A DNA stretch of 64,000 nucleotides from Mesorhizobium sp. (GCF_017306545.1 NZ_JAFKID010000014.1:1-64000); one strand, 5' to 3'; shown: positions 21,737 through 31,613, numbered from the stretch's first letter. Made by a program: numbers and translations. Notes: generated from the sequence alone by a model not told the origin.

Positions 21737-22696
21737 TCAGCCGCCGAAGGGCAGGGCGTCAACGATCTCGAAACGCTCGGACGGCCCGATGCGGATCATG
21801 TTCAGCGTGCCTTCGCGGGTGAAGCGAAATTCGCCCGTCGAATCCGAGCTGGCCGGCTTGCGGTCGCGGAAATTGATGGTGCGCGTGCCGCCGTCCGGCC
21901 ATGTGACGGTCACGGCGGCGGAACCGTCGCCGTTGCGCGTGACCGAAGCCGAGCAGCGCGTCATCGGCTGGCCGATATAGCGGGCGCACGGGATGTCGCC
22001 GGAGATGGGCGCGGCGCCTTGCGTCGAAGGTGCGGCCGGGTCCACTCGTGCGATGTCCTTTCCGGTGCCGTCGGGGCGCGGGGTGGGGAGGGGAACGGTC
22101 GCGGCGGCTGAGCCGGTCGCCTCGGCTCCGTCGGTTTCGGGATTTTGCGCTGTGCCCTCCGCAGGGATGGAACCTTCATCGCCGGTGGCATTGCCATAAG
22201 CTTCCTGCATGGCCTTGCGGACGGCAGCGACCGATTTTTCGTCGGCCGGGCTGGCGGGAGCCTGCTGTGCGTCGCCGAAGCGGGCGGCGAGATTGGACGG
22301 CACCTCGGGCCTGGCATCTCCGGTCGAAGACAGTTGCGGGCTGCCGGCCGCGTCGGCCGCCGGGGCGGCGGCTGCTTCGCCGGCGGTGTCGTCGGCCTGC
22401 CCGTCGTCCTGTAGGTAGCGGGCCGGCACCCAGCCGCGCAGGCTGGCGTTTTCAAGGTCCACGACTTCGCACCATTCGTAGCCTTCGACCATGTTGCAGC
22501 CGAATTTTTTCAGCGCCGCGCCGTTGGGCAGGCGAGTTTCGACCTTGCCAAAGGGAGAGGCAGTGGCGCGCAGGTTCAGCATGTCGCCTTCGGCCAGGCC
22601 CTGCACGATAGCGATGGAAGCCCGCGGCTCTGCCGCCGCCGCGGTTTGGCCGGCGAACAGGAGAAACGCCAGGGCGGGAAACGCGCGTCGAATCAT
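21737..22696 (-). CDS. Secreted SH3-domain protein
   Basis: The 319-residue protein has a signal peptide (cleavage near residue 21, TAAAAEP). A bacterial SH3 domain follows (about residues 25-95: MLNLRATASPFGKV, then CEVVDLENASLRGWVPARYL). The middle is a long Ala/Pro-rich disordered linker. The C-terminal domain (about 235-319) has two cysteines (CARYIGQPMTRC) and WPDGGTRTINFRDRKP. It is probably periplasmic and may bind cell-wall peptides. It lies 163 bp downstream of the carB start on the same strand, so it is independently expressed. No specific function can be given. Confidence 0.8.
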   Translation of the reverse strand: MIRRAFPALAFLLFAGQTAAAAEPRASIAIVQGLAEGDMLNLRATASPFGKVETRLPNGAALKKFGCNMVEGYEWCEVVDLENASLRGWVPARYLQDDGQADDTAGEAAAAPAADAAGSPQLSSTGDARPEVPSNLAARFGDAQQAPASPADEKSVAAVRKAMQEAYGNATGDEGSIPAEGTAQNPETDGAEATGSAAATVPLPTPRPDGTGKDIARVDPAAPSTQGAAPISGDIPCARYIGQPMTRCSASVTRNGDGSAAVTVTWPDGGTRTINFRDRKPASSDSTGEFRFTREGTLNMIRIGPSERFEIVDALPFGG

Positions 22697-22910
22697 CTTT
22701 CGGCTCCCTTCAGCGGCAGGCGGGGCGCGATCTTGCGCCGACCGAAGGGATTGGTATCGGTTTCGATATCGTCAACGTTCCACTCGTACGTTCCGCCTTG
22801 GGGCCGGCGCGCAGATTGCACGAGCAGTGTGGCGATTGAAAGTCTCGTCTCGCGAAGCGCCCGCTGCCTCCGCCCCCAACCGTAGCATCGGCAGCGCAGA
22901 TGACGGAATG

Positions 22911-23567
22911 TCAGCTCAACGTCCGGCGCCGTTCTATTTCGGCCTCGCTCGGGTTTTCGTGGCCGAAGGAGCCGGTAGCCACCGCACCGGCGGGCTCGTA
23001 GCGCGCCGCGATTACGCCGGTCGAAAATGTCCTGATGCCGGCGACGCGGAAGGTCTGCGGCGGGGTACCGTCATCGAACAGCCGCTTGCCCTTGCCCAGC
23101 ACCAGCGGGAAGATCATCAGCCGCAATTCGTCGATCAGCTCGGCGGCGAGCAACTGGTGGATCAGGTCGCTGGAGCCCTGGATCAGCAGGCGCGGCCCGT
23201 CCTGCGCTTTCAGCGCGCGCAAGGCCGCGACGATATCGGCGCCGAGCGCCTCGCTGTTTTCCCAGGCCAGGCTTTCGGGGCGGTGGGTGGCGACGTATTT
23301 CCTCGCCGGATTGAAGGCTTTCGCAATCGAGTCGTCCTTGTCCGCGTAGGGCCAGTAGGCGGCGAAGATATCGTAGGTGCGGCGGCCGAGCAGCAGGTCG
23401 AAGGGTTCGGCGAAGATCTCGCCCACGGCCTCGCCCGAGGCCTCGTCCCAGAAAGGGAACGTCCAGCCGCCGAAGGCGAAGCCGCCGGTCGGGTCTTCCT
23501 CCGGCCCGCCGGGGGCCTGCATGACGCCGTCGAGGCTGACGAAGGTGGCGGCAACGATCTTTCTCAT
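22911..23567 (-). CDS. RibD C-terminal / dihydrofolate reductase-like protein
   Basis: The 218-residue protein has the DHFR-fold signatures of the RibD_C family: MRKIVAATFVSLDGVMQAPGG, LLLGRRTYDIFAAYWP and the late LIQGSSDLIHQLLAAELIDELRLMIFPLVLGKGKRLF. It probably uses NADPH, but the substrate is unknown; proteins of this group are often paired with an ArsR regulator. Here an ArsR gene lies 109 bp upstream on the same strand and is likely co-transcribed. This makes the reductase a candidate detoxification enzyme under ArsR control. Confidence 0.88.
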   Translation of the reverse strand: MRKIVAATFVSLDGVMQAPGGPEEDPTGGFAFGGWTFPFWDEASGEAVGEIFAEPFDLLLGRRTYDIFAAYWPYADKDDSIAKAFNPARKYVATHRPESLAWENSEALGADIVAALRALKAQDGPRLLIQGSSDLIHQLLAAELIDELRLMIFPLVLGKGKRLFDDGTPPQTFRVAGIRTFSTGVIAARYEPAGAVATGSFGHENPSEAEIERRRTLS

Positions 23568-23676
23568 GGAACTCTCCCTTGATCCTGCGCCTCAGGTCAG
23601 GCGCTCGATGCGCCAAGGACGGACGGCCGGCAGCGATGCCGACATCGACGAGGCGCAAAATGACGGGCGCGACGGC

Positions 23677-24012
23677 CTATGCCGTGTCCTGTTCGGGTTC
23701 GTCTGCGGTGGAAGCACCGGCGATGATCGAGGCCAGCAGATCGGGAAAGCGCTGGTCGAGGTCGGCGCGACGCAGCGTGGTGAAGCGGCTGGTGCCGCAC
23801 ACCTCCGTCCGCGTGACGCCCGCTTCGCGCAGTTTGCCCAGATGATAGCTGAGGTTGGTCTTGGAGGCGAAGATCAGGAAATGGCTGCAACTCACCGGAC
23901 CGTCGCCCATGCGCGCCAGTTCGGCGACGATGGCAAGGCGTGTCTGGTCGCCCAGCGCGGCCAGCACATTGGAAAGATTGATCTGATCGGTGCTTGGATG
24001 CGGCAGGCTCAT
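23677..24012 (-). CDS. ArsR family transcriptional regulator
   Basis: The 111-residue winged-helix protein has the ArsR core LSNVLAALGDQTRLAIVAELARM (residues 13-35) and the recognition region FASKTNLSYHLGKLREAGVTRTEVCG. Its two cysteines (CSHF and VCG) are not in the classical metal-binding CVC arrangement, so the effector may not be a metal. It is divergent from an MFS gene across 234 bp holding an 8-6-8 inverted repeat, and upstream of a DHFR-like reductase. This suggests it represses both transcription units. Confidence 0.9.
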   Translation of the reverse strand: MSLPHPSTDQINLSNVLAALGDQTRLAIVAELARMGDGPVSCSHFLIFASKTNLSYHLGKLREAGVTRTEVCGTSRFTTLRRADLDQRFPDLLASIIAGASTADEPEQDTA

Positions 24013-24187
24013 GGCCGTCGACCCGTTTCCTTTCTTTCCGGCGTGGCCGCGCGCGGACCACGCTCAGCGTTCTTCTCCATCGGTTCGATGCCAGACCGCA
24101 AGTCCGGCCGCCTGTCCGAAGGCTCGTGTCGGAGGCGCGCGCGGCGCCCTCATGACATGAGGCTGGCAGGAGCGTTGTGGCATGGAA

Positions 24188-24235
24188 TTGACAGAAGGCC
24201 AAGTGAAGTCCAATTGTTCAATGAATTTTGAACAA
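24188..24235 (+). promoter_or_regulatory. Promoter and candidate ArsR operator before the MFS gene
   Basis: A good -35 element TTGACA is at 24188-24193, with a weak -10 region 17-18 bp downstream. Overlapping and just past it is a perfect inverted repeat TTGTTCAA-N6-TTGAACAA (24214-24235), 11 bp before the start codon at 24247. The position suits repression by the divergent ArsR protein. Confidence 0.55.
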
Positions 24236-24246
24236 AGGCATTCCCC

Positions 24247-25428
24247 ATGGATAAGCGACTTCTGTGGCTGTCGGTCGGCTCGTTCGCCATGAGCACGGTC
24301 GGTTTCGTGTTTTCCGCGCTCCTGCCGTCGATCGCGGCCGACACCCATATTTCCATCCCGAGCGCGGGCTACCTCATTACCGCCTTCTCGCTGGCTTACG
24401 CGATCGGCGCGCCGACACTGTCGGCCCTTGTCGGCGCTGTGGACCGGCGCCGGGTGCTGACGGTGGCCATGCTGGTGTTCGTCGCCGGCAACGCGATCGC
24501 GGCGACCTCTTCCTCCTTCTTCACGCTTTTGATGGCGCAACTGGTGATGGGGGCGGCGACCGGCCTGTTCGCCGCCACCGCGCAGGCGACCGCCGTCGCG
24601 CTCACCGGCCCCGACCAGCGGGCGCTGGCGATTTCGGTAGTGGTCGGCGGCACGACGTTCGCCGTCGCGCTCGGCGCGCCGCTCGGTTCGCTGATCGCGA
24701 CGTTCTGGGGCTGGCGCGGCACCTTCCTGTCGGTCGCGGGCTTGGGCTCGCTGACGGCGCTGGTGCTGTGGTGGCGCCTGCCCGCAGGGATGCGCGGTAC
24801 GCGGCTGCCGCTGGCGGACCGCTTCCTGGCGATCACCCGGCCCGGCGTGGCGCCGGCGCTGCTGGTGACGCTGCTTTATCTCACCGGCGCCTTCGTGATG
24901 ATCTCCTACCTGGCGCCGCTCGCCATGGCCGGAGCCGGCCTGCCGAAGATCGCGCTGTCGGGCATGCTGCTTTCCTTCGGCATCGGCGCGGTGATCGGCA
25001 ACCTCACCAGCGGGTTCCTGGCCGATCGCATCGGCGCCGGTCGCGTGGTGGTGCTGTCGCTGTTGCTGTCGATCACCATCTGCCTGCTTATCGCCGCCGG
25101 CCTGAAGCTTCTGCCGCATCATCTTTCCGGGCCGCTATTGATCGGCATCATGCTGCCCTGGGGCATCGTCGGCTGGGCCTTCCCGCCGGCGCAGGCGAGC
25201 CGCGTAGTCAGCTACGCGCCGGACGTCGCGCATCTGACGCTATCGCTCAACGCTTCGGCGATCTATTTCGGCGTGGCGCTGGGAACGGTGGTGGGCGGCC
25301 GCGTGCTGGAATACGCCGCCGCCTCGGATCTCGGGCTGGTGGCGGCGACGCTGCCCTTCGCAGCTTTGGTTTTCATGCTGGCCGGAAGGGTGTCGCGCAA
25401 GCGGCTCACGGCGCAGCCGGCCGAGTGA
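24247..25428 (+). CDS. MFS transporter, DHA1 (AraJ-like) efflux type
   Basis: The 393-residue inner-membrane protein has 12 predicted helices. It has the MFS motif A region after TM2 (GALVDRRRVL-like, here LVGAVDRRRVLTVAML) and a TM5 motif (GAPLGSLIATFWGWRGTFL) typical of drug/metabolite:H+ antiporters. It is probably an exporter of a small compound. Expression is likely controlled by the divergent ArsR gene through the inverted repeat 11 bp upstream of the start. It converges with mntH, 21 bp apart. Confidence 0.88.
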   Translation: MDKRLLWLSVGSFAMSTVGFVFSALLPSIAADTHISIPSAGYLITAFSLAYAIGAPTLSALVGAVDRRRVLTVAMLVFVAGNAIAATSSSFFTLLMAQLVMGAATGLFAATAQATAVALTGPDQRALAISVVVGGTTFAVALGAPLGSLIATFWGWRGTFLSVAGLGSLTALVLWWRLPAGMRGTRLPLADRFLAITRPGVAPALLVTLLYLTGAFVMISYLAPLAMAGAGLPKIALSGMLLSFGIGAVIGNLTSGFLADRIGAGRVVVLSLLLSITICLLIAAGLKLLPHHLSGPLLIGIMLPWGIVGWAFPPAQASRVVSYAPDVAHLTLSLNASAIYFGVALGTVVGGRVLEYAAASDLGLVAATLPFAALVFMLAGRVSRKRLTAQPAE

Positions 25429-25449
25429 TCGTCACCTACAGTCGGCAGC

Positions 25450-26826
25450 CTAAAGCCCGAGGAAGGTGTCGTAGAGCAGCTTGAGATTGAGCACGACGAT
25501 CACGATTGCGACCACCCAGGCCAGCGCGCTGACCCAGCGCGGAATGGCGAAAGCACCCATCTTCTTCCGGTCCGAGACGAAGTGGACCAGCGGGATGACG
25601 GCAAAGGGAAGCTGCATGGAGAGGATCACCTGCGACAGAACCAGAAGCTCGGCCGTGCCCTTCTCACCGTAGAGCCAGGTGACGGCGACGACCGGCACGA
25701 TGGCGATGCCTCGCGTAATCAGCCGGCGCGCCCATTGCGGGATGCGCAGGTGCAGGAAGCCCTCCATGACGATCTGGCCGGCCAGCGTCGCCGTCACCGT
25801 CGAGTTCATGCCGGAGGCGAGCAGCGCCACGGCGAAAAGGACCGAGGCGACGGACAGGCCGAGCAGCGGCGACAGGAGTTCGTAGGCCTGGCCGATCTCG
25901 GCCACGTCCTCATGGCCGGTGCCGTGGAAGGCGACGGCGGCGACGATGAGGATCGAGGCGTTGACGAACAGCGCCAGCATCAGCGCGATGGTGGAATCGG
26001 CGGTCGCCCACTTGATGGCGTCGCGCCGCCCTTCCTCGGTGCGCTCATAGGCGCGGGTCTGCACGATGGAGGAGTGCAGGTAGAGATTGTGCGGCATGAC
26101 GGTGGCGCCGATGATGCCCATGGCGATGTAGAGCATCGCCGGATTGGCGACGATCTCGGGCGAGGGGACGAACATGCCGCCGAGAATGCCGCTGACCGAA
26201 GGCTGGGCGGCGATGATCTGGGCTGCGAAGCAGCCGAAGATGACGATCAGCAGTGCGACGACGAAGGCCTCCAGGAAACGGAAGCCCTTGTTCATCAGAT
26301 AGAGCAGCAGGAAGGCGTCGAGCGCGGTGATGATGGCGCCGGCGACCAGCGGGATGCCGAACAGGAGGTTGAGCGCGATGGCCGTGCCGATGACCTCGGC
26401 GAGGTCGCAGGCGATGATGGCCAGTTCGCAGGCGACCCACAGCGCGAAGTTGACCGGGCGCGGATAGTAGGCCCGGCAGGCCTGGGCGAGGTCGCGGCCG
26501 GTGGCGATGCCGAGGCGTGCCGACAGCGCCTGAAGCAGGATCGCCATCAGGTTCGACAGCATGATGACGAACAGCAGCGTGTAGCCGAACTGCGCGCCGC
26601 CGGCGAGGTCGGTCGCCCAGTTTCCGGGGTCCATGTAGCCGACCGAGACCATGTAGCCGGGCCCGGCGAAGGCGAACAGCCGGCGCAGCCATGTCGCGCC
26701 CTTCGGCACCGCCACGGAGGCGTTCACCTCGGGCAGGCTGGGGCGGTTCTCGCCGGTGTCGCGGAAGAAGCGCCATTGCTCCTGCGAAGGCAGGGTGGCT
26801 TCGGCTTCGGACGGCGGAGGGGTCAT
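25450..26826 (-). CDS. mntH: Manganese/divalent metal transporter MntH (Nramp)
   Basis: This proton-coupled Mn(II) importer of the inner membrane has 458 residues and about 11 helices. The metal-binding DPGN motif is in helix 1 (residues 66-69), and the helix 6 motif MPHNLYLHS carries the conserved Met and His. It is divergent from the DtxR/MntR-type regulator across 181 bp. The ATG at 26826 is preferred; an in-frame GTG two codons upstream is possible. Direct repeats of TATGCAA..GGCT in the promoter are candidate regulator sites. Confidence 0.95.
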   Translation of the reverse strand: MTPPPSEAEATLPSQEQWRFFRDTGENRPSLPEVNASVAVPKGATWLRRLFAFAGPGYMVSVGYMDPGNWATDLAGGAQFGYTLLFVIMLSNLMAILLQALSARLGIATGRDLAQACRAYYPRPVNFALWVACELAIIACDLAEVIGTAIALNLLFGIPLVAGAIITALDAFLLLYLMNKGFRFLEAFVVALLIVIFGCFAAQIIAAQPSVSGILGGMFVPSPEIVANPAMLYIAMGIIGATVMPHNLYLHSSIVQTRAYERTEEGRRDAIKWATADSTIALMLALFVNASILIVAAVAFHGTGHEDVAEIGQAYELLSPLLGLSVASVLFAVALLASGMNSTVTATLAGQIVMEGFLHLRIPQWARRLITRGIAIVPVVAVTWLYGEKGTAELLVLSQVILSMQLPFAVIPLVHFVSDRKKMGAFAIPRWVSALAWVVAIVIVVLNLKLLYDTFLGL

Positions 26827-26857
26827 GGTCACGTCTCGTGGCTGGTCGGCGTCAATC

Positions 26858-26888
26858 TATGCAAAGGCTCATCATTATGCAATAGGCT
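26858..26888. promoter_or_regulatory. Direct repeats in the mntH/mntR divergent promoter
   Basis: TATGCAAAGGCT (26858-26869) and TATGCAATAGGCT (26876-26888) form near-identical direct repeats 18 bp apart, about two helical turns. They lie 32-62 bp upstream of the mntH start in an AT-rich patch. This fits binding of the adjacent DtxR/MntR protein to repress manganese import. Confidence 0.5.
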
Positions 26889-27007
26889 ATATTTCATTGT
26901 CTATGCTTCTTAGGGGTGGGGTGTGACGCACCGGGCGATAAACTTTCCCGAAGAATCAAAGCCTGTGCTATGAAAGTGAAAGGCATCGCTGGACCAGGGA
27001 GAAACGC

Positions 27008-27463
27008 GTGGCGGCCAGAACGAGACTTGTCCGGCGCGATGAGCCGCTGCCCGATGCCGAGGTGCATTCCGAGGGCTTTCGGCAGACGCGCGAGGCGCAG
27101 CGCTCGGCGCTGGTCGAGGACTATGTCGAGTTGATCGCCGACCTGATCGAGGACGGCAACGAGGCGCGCCAGGTCGACATCGCCGCGCGGCTCGGCGTCG
27201 CGCAGCCGACGGTGGCCAAGATGCTGGCGCGGCTCGCCGCCGACGGGCTGGTGACGCGAAAACCCTATCGCGGCGTGTTCCTCACCGAGGCCGGCCGCAA
27301 GGTGGCCGAGGAGAGCCGCATCCGCCACCAGACCGTCGAGGCCTTCCTGCGCTCGCTCGGCGTTTCGGCCGAGACGGCGCGCATCGACGCCGAGGGCATC
27401 GAGCACCATGTCAGCGCCGAGACGCTGGAGGCCTTCCGCCGCGCCATGACGAAGGACGGCTGA
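27008..27463 (+). CDS. mntR: Manganese-responsive regulator MntR (DtxR family)
   Basis: The 151-residue protein has a DtxR-type winged helix: [44 protein letters not shown] (about residues 39-82). A metal-binding dimerisation domain follows, with [19 protein letters not shown] and a histidine pair in EGIEHHVS. The start is a GTG at 27008 preceded by GGAGAAA; no suitable ATG exists nearby. Divergence from mntH and the metal-ligand pattern support Mn(II)-dependent repression of mntH. Confidence 0.93.
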   Translation: MAARTRLVRRDEPLPDAEVHSEGFRQTREAQRSALVEDYVELIADLIEDGNEARQVDIAARLGVAQPTVAKMLARLAADGLVTRKPYRGVFLTEAGRKVAEESRIRHQTVEAFLRSLGVSAETARIDAEGIEHHVSAETLEAFRRAMTKDG

Positions 27464-27561
27464 TTTCCGCCACGGGAACGCGGGGCCGGAACGCAGGGCC
27501 TGCTGGCGCGTTGATGGCCGCCGCGACGATTGTCGTCGCGGCGTCTTCGATGGAGGAAAGC

Positions 27562-27750
27562 ATGGGCGTCGAACAGGCACCGACCACGAAGGGCAGGAAG
27601 GCAGCTACGGAATTGAAGGCGGCTGCGGCGAAGGACGAAAGGAAGACCGAGCGCGCCATGGGCAAGGATCTTGCCAAAGGCGCGAAGCGTTTCGACGAGC
27701 GGTCGAAGAGTTCGGACGGCAAGAGCGCCGGAACAAAGCAGCGCGACTAA
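27562..27750 (+). CDS. Small lysine-rich protein of unknown function
   Basis: The 62-residue, very basic and alanine-rich peptide (KGRKAATELKAAAAKDERKT, then KGAKRFDERSK) is predicted to be mostly helical or disordered. The ATG at 27562 is preceded by GGAGG at a good distance; an earlier in-frame ATG at 27511 lacks such a site. It lies 98 bp after mntR on the same strand. A DNA- or RNA-binding role is possible from charge alone, but no family was recognised. Confidence 0.55.
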   Translation: MGVEQAPTTKGRKAATELKAAAAKDERKTERAMGKDLAKGAKRFDERSKSSDGKSAGTKQRD

Positions 27751-27876
27751 CGCTCCCGTTCAAGCCTGAATCGTCGGGGCTGTTTTGCCTCTTTGATCGG
27801 ACCGCGTTTCCAGCAAAACTGTTTCACGCTTCTGCCGGAAACGCTCCAGGCGCCGGCCGCCAGGCCGATCTTGCTT

Positions 27877-28719
27877 CTATCGGTCGAGCGAAGCGGTCAG
27901 CAGGCCGCCCGGATGGCCGGGAACGAGCCTCACCACCTTGTAGCCGCGCCGTTTCAGGTCGGCCAGAAGGGCGGGCAGCATGGTGGCGGTCCGCGCATGG
28001 ATGTCGTGCATCAGGATGATGCCGGAGCCGCGCCTGGCGATACGGTCCAGTGTGCGGGTACGCACCTGATCGGGCGTCGACTGGAAATAATCCTTGGAGT
28101 CGATATCGGCGTCGACCATGACGATGCCGCGCAGCGCAAGCTGGCGCCGGAGCGCGGCGGTCGAAGCTAGGTACGGGAAACGGAAGAAGGGTGCGACGCG
28201 GCTGCGGCTCGGCACCAGTGCCGCCGAAACGCTTTTGATGCCGCCGTCGATCTGCGCCTCGGCGCCGGGAAGGCTCATATGGGCGAGGTTGGCGTGGTTT
28301 TGCGTGTGCGTGCCGATCGTATGGCCGCGCGCCGCCACCTTGCGCGCCAGTGCCGGATAGGAGCGGGCCATCTGGCCGACCATGAAGAAGGTCGCCTTGA
28401 CGCCGGCGGTGTCCAGCGCCGCGAGTACCTTCTCGGTCTTGCCGGGCATCGGGCCGTCGTCGAAGGTCAGCGCGACCTCGTGCGGGCGCAGTCTGAGGTC
28501 GGCAACGGAATTGACGGTGACGGTGCGGCCCGCAAGCCCGCTCAGCGAAGGAGGCGAGAAGAAGCCGGCCGTGGTTTTTTCCGGCTTCTCGGCGGCATAG
28601 TTGAGCTTTTGCGGCGCGGCCTTGTCCGTCGCGGCGGTGTTGGCGCACCCCGACAACGCCGCGGAAGCGAAGATGCAGGCGGCAAACAGCGCCAGGCGGC
28701 GCGCGAACGGCAAAAACAT
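27877..28719 (-). CDS. Polysaccharide deacetylase lipoprotein (NodB domain)
   Basis: The 280-residue envelope protein has a lipoprotein signal ending ALSGC (Cys25). Its carbohydrate esterase family 4 domain has motif 1 TFDDGP (residues 85-90, with Asp87 as catalytic base and Asp88 as metal ligand) and motif 2 HTQNH (His138 and His142). It also has motif 3 FFRFPY and a late LMHDIH. This predicts a metal-dependent deacetylase of peptidoglycan or another N-acetylated polymer in the periplasm. The start at 28719 was preferred over 28767 because the signal peptide begins there. Confidence 0.9.
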   Translation of the reverse strand: MFLPFARRLALFAACIFASAALSGCANTAATDKAAPQKLNYAAEKPEKTTAGFFSPPSLSGLAGRTVTVNSVADLRLRPHEVALTFDDGPMPGKTEKVLAALDTAGVKATFFMVGQMARSYPALARKVAARGHTIGTHTQNHANLAHMSLPGAEAQIDGGIKSVSAALVPSRSRVAPFFRFPYLASTAALRRQLALRGIVMVDADIDSKDYFQSTPDQVRTRTLDRIARRGSGIILMHDIHARTATMLPALLADLKRRGYKVVRLVPGHPGGLLTASLDR

Positions 28720-28901
28720 GATGTAGTGGCTATCCCCTTGACCTCCCTCGGGTTTTATTCGGATCATGGTTAACGAAGGGTTACGTGCGCGCCGGCCTGT
28801 ATCGCCTCATGCGCGCGTCGCCGCGTGAAAAATCCCTGTGACTTGATGGAACCCTTGCGATAGTTGTTGCTTGAGGGGCGAACCGATCGCGAGGGATTGC
28901 A

Positions 28902-29822
28902 ATGCTTTGGAGAGGCCGTCGGCAGAGCGACAATATCGAGGACGATCGCAGCAGCACCGGCGGTGGCGGACTGGGAGGGCCGGGCGGCCAGTTCCGCATC
29001 CCCATCGGCGGCAGCGCCGGCGGCGGCTCGAGCCTGCTGATCGTCGTCCTGGTGGTGTTGGCCGGCTGGTATTTCGGCTTCGATCCGTCCCTGATCCTCG
29101 GTGGTGGCGGCGGTGGCGGCCAGTTGACCGATACCAGCGGCCAGATCACCGACGACAGCGGGCAGGGCAACGGCGCGCCAGCCAACGACGAGATGAAGCA
29201 GTTCGTCGCCACCGTGCTGGCCGAGACGGAAGACGTCTGGAACGGCATCTTCCAGGCCAACGGAATGAAATACGAGGAGCCGACGCTGCTGCTGTTTTCC
29301 GGTCAGGTGCGCTCGGCCTGCGGCTTCACCACCTCGGCTGCCGGGCCATTCTACTGCCCCGGCGACCACAAGGTCTATCTCGATACCGATTTCTTTCGGC
29401 AGCTTTCGCAGCAGTTCGGCGCTTCGGGCGATTTCGCCCGGGCCTACGTGATCGCGCATGAAGTCGGTCATCACGTGCAGAACCTCACAGGCATCCTGCC
29501 GAAGTTCAACCAGATGCGGCAGTCGATGAGCGAGGCCGACGCCAACCACATGTCGATGCAGGTGGAGTTGCAGGCCGATTGCTTCGCCGGCGTGTGGGGC
29601 CACTTCACCGCGCAGAAGGGCATTCTGGAAAAGGGCGATCTGGAAGACGCGCTCAACGCCGCCCAGCAGATAGGCGACGATACGCTGCAAAAGAAGATGC
29701 AGGGCTACGTCGTGCCCGAAAGCTTCAACCACGGCACTTCGGCACAGCGCGTGAAATGGTTCAAGCGCGGCTTCGATTCCGGCAAGCTTTCGGATTGCGA
29801 CACGTTCAACAATCCGATCTGA
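28902..29822 (+). CDS. Neutral zinc metallopeptidase (YpfJ family)
   Basis: The 306-residue membrane-anchored protein has a Gly-rich N-terminus, one TM helix (about residues 44-60) and a second Gly/acid-rich linker. The peptidase domain contains HEVGHH (186-191, catalytic Glu187). A downstream ELQADCFAG segment supplies a further zinc ligand. Two conserved cysteine sites (ACGFTT and YCPGD) match the family. It is probably periplasmic; the physiological substrate is unknown. It is divergent from the deacetylase lipoprotein gene. Confidence 0.92.
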   Translation: MLWRGRRQSDNIEDDRSSTGGGGLGGPGGQFRIPIGGSAGGGSSLLIVVLVVLAGWYFGFDPSLILGGGGGGGQLTDTSGQITDDSGQGNGAPANDEMKQFVATVLAETEDVWNGIFQANGMKYEEPTLLLFSGQVRSACGFTTSAAGPFYCPGDHKVYLDTDFFRQLSQQFGASGDFARAYVIAHEVGHHVQNLTGILPKFNQMRQSMSEADANHMSMQVELQADCFAGVWGHFTAQKGILEKGDLEDALNAAQQIGDDTLQKKMQGYVVPESFNHGTSAQRVKWFKRGFDSGKLSDCDTFNNPI

Positions 29823-29841
29823 GGCGGTGACGACGAAGCTG

Positions 29842-30054
29842 CTTCTCTCGCCCCGTTTACGGGGAGAGATGTCCGGCAGGACAGTGAGGGGCAGGCAGCT
29901 CTCTCTTCGGAACCGTGTGCGTCGCCCCTCATCCGACCCTTCGGGCCACCGCCTTCCGCTATGGCTCCGGGCGTTCGTCATTCGAAAAGCCCATTCCGGG
30001 GCTTTTCGTCCGCTGCGCGGACCACTCCTCACCCCCGTAAACGGGGAGAAGGAA
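29842..30054. repeat. Rhizobial intergenic repeat with inverted ends
   Basis: The left end contains CCCCGTTTACGGGG (29851-29864). The right end contains its exact reverse complement CCCCGTAAACGGGG (30033-30046), each inside a CTTCTC/GAGAAG-type context. The 213-bp interior includes GCCCCTCATCCGACCCTTCGG. This matches the style of dispersed intergenic palindromic elements known from rhizobia. It fills most of the 382-bp gap (29823-30204) between the metallopeptidase and the next gene; no other gene is seen there. Confidence 0.75.
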
Positions 30055-30204
30055 GATCGGTGCCGGCGCCTTTTCCGTGTCTGCTTGTGTCAGGATGAAG
30101 GCCGGCGCTGCGATGGGTGATTGTTGCGGCGGGAAGGCTCGCCTATAAACGGCGCCCGCCGATGCCGCATGATGATGCGCCGGCCACGCAACCGGAAACC
30201 GGCC

Positions 30205-31476
30205 ATGATCGACGAAAAGACCGCGAAACGGGGCCTTGCACTCGTCTTCACCACGTTGCTGCTCGACGTCATCGGCTTCGGCATCATCATGCCGGTGCTG
30301 CCGGCCTACTTGCAGGAGCTGACCGGCGTCGGCGTCAGCGAAGCGGCGATCGAGGGCGGCTGGCTGTTCTTCGTCTATGCCGCCATGCAGTTCTTCTTCG
30401 CGCCGGTGATCGGCGGCCTGTCCGACCGCTTCGGCCGCCGGCCGGTTCTGCTCGCCTCGGTGCTGACTTTTTCCATCGACAACCTGATCTGCGCCGTCGC
30501 CTGGTCCTATCCGATGCTGTTCATCGGCCGGGTGCTGGCCGGCATTTCAGGCGCCAGCTATTCCACCACCTCGGCCTTCATCGCCGATATCTCCAACGAC
30601 GAGAACCGGGCGAAGAACTTCGGCCTGCTCGGCATCGCCTTCGGCGTCGGCTTCGTCATCGGCCCGGTGCTGGGCGGCTTGCTGGGCACCTTCGGGCCGC
30701 GCGTGCCGTTCTATTTCGCCGCCGCGCTGGCTTTCGTGAACTTCCTGATCGCGCTGGTGCTTTTGCCGGAAACACTGGACCAAAAGCACCGCCGCCGTTT
30801 CGAGTGGAAGCGGGCGAACCCGGTCGGTACGCTGCTCCAGATGCGCAACTACCAGGGCATCGGCTGGATCGGGCTGGCCTTCTTCCTGATGACGCTCGGC
30901 CACATGATGTATCCGGCGGTCTGGTCGTTCGTGTCGACCTATCGCTACGGCTGGAGCGAAACCCAGATCGGCCTGTCGCTGGGCGCCTTCGGCCTGTGCG
31001 GCGCCATCGTCATGGCGACCGTTCTGCCGCGCGTCATCCCCAAGCTTGGCGAATGGCGCACGGCGGCCATCGGCCTCACCTTCACCGCCGTCAGCGCCTT
31101 CGGTTATGCCTTCGCCTGGCAGGGCTGGATGGTCTATGCGGTGATCGTGGCCGGCTGCCTGGAGGGGCTGGCCGACCCGCCGCTGCGCAGCCTCGCCGCC
31201 GCCAAGGTGCCGCCTTCGGCGCAGGGCGAGTTGCAGGGCGCGATGACCTCGATCTTTTCCATCACCTCGATCATCACGCCGCTGCTCTACACGGCGATCT
31301 TCTCGTGGTTCACCGGGCCGGACGCGCCGGTCGTGTTCGCCGGAGCGCCCTATCTGCTCGGCGGTGTCTTCCTGATCCTCGCGCTCATCGTCTTTGTCAC
31401 CAAGGTGGCGAAGCCGACGCCGCGCGAGGTCGAAAGGATGCATGCTGCCGAGGCTGCCGGCACAGGCGGCCCCTGA
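30205..31476 (+). CDS. TetA-like MFS efflux transporter
   Basis: The 423-residue inner-membrane protein has 12 helices, MFS motif A ([14 protein letters not shown], about residues 71-84) and the TM5 antiporter motif ([12 protein letters not shown]). These resemble the TetA/tetracycline-proton antiporter subgroup of DHA1. Many chromosomal members of this group have no proven tetracycline activity, so only multidrug/metabolite efflux is claimed. The ATG at 30205 ([15 protein letters not shown]) begins the membrane-inserting region; longer in-frame starts add arginine-rich sequence without homology. Confidence 0.88.
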   Translation: MIDEKTAKRGLALVFTTLLLDVIGFGIIMPVLPAYLQELTGVGVSEAAIEGGWLFFVYAAMQFFFAPVIGGLSDRFGRRPVLLASVLTFSIDNLICAVAWSYPMLFIGRVLAGISGASYSTTSAFIADISNDENRAKNFGLLGIAFGVGFVIGPVLGGLLGTFGPRVPFYFAAALAFVNFLIALVLLPETLDQKHRRRFEWKRANPVGTLLQMRNYQGIGWIGLAFFLMTLGHMMYPAVWSFVSTYRYGWSETQIGLSLGAFGLCGAIVMATVLPRVIPKLGEWRTAAIGLTFTAVSAFGYAFAWQGWMVYAVIVAGCLEGLADPPLRSLAAAKVPPSAQGELQGAMTSIFSITSIITPLLYTAIFSWFTGPDAPVVFAGAPYLLGGVFLILALIVFVTKVAKPTPREVERMHAAEAAGTGGP

Positions 31477-31613
31477 ACCGCGGCCGCCGTGCGGCGCGGC
31501 GGCTCCACATTCCCGACACCGATTGGTCACGAAATGGCCCGGTGAGCGGCAGGCTCTCGACTCATTGCCCTTGTCAGGTGCCGGGGCGCGGGGGCCAACC
31601 GGAAGGGAAACCC

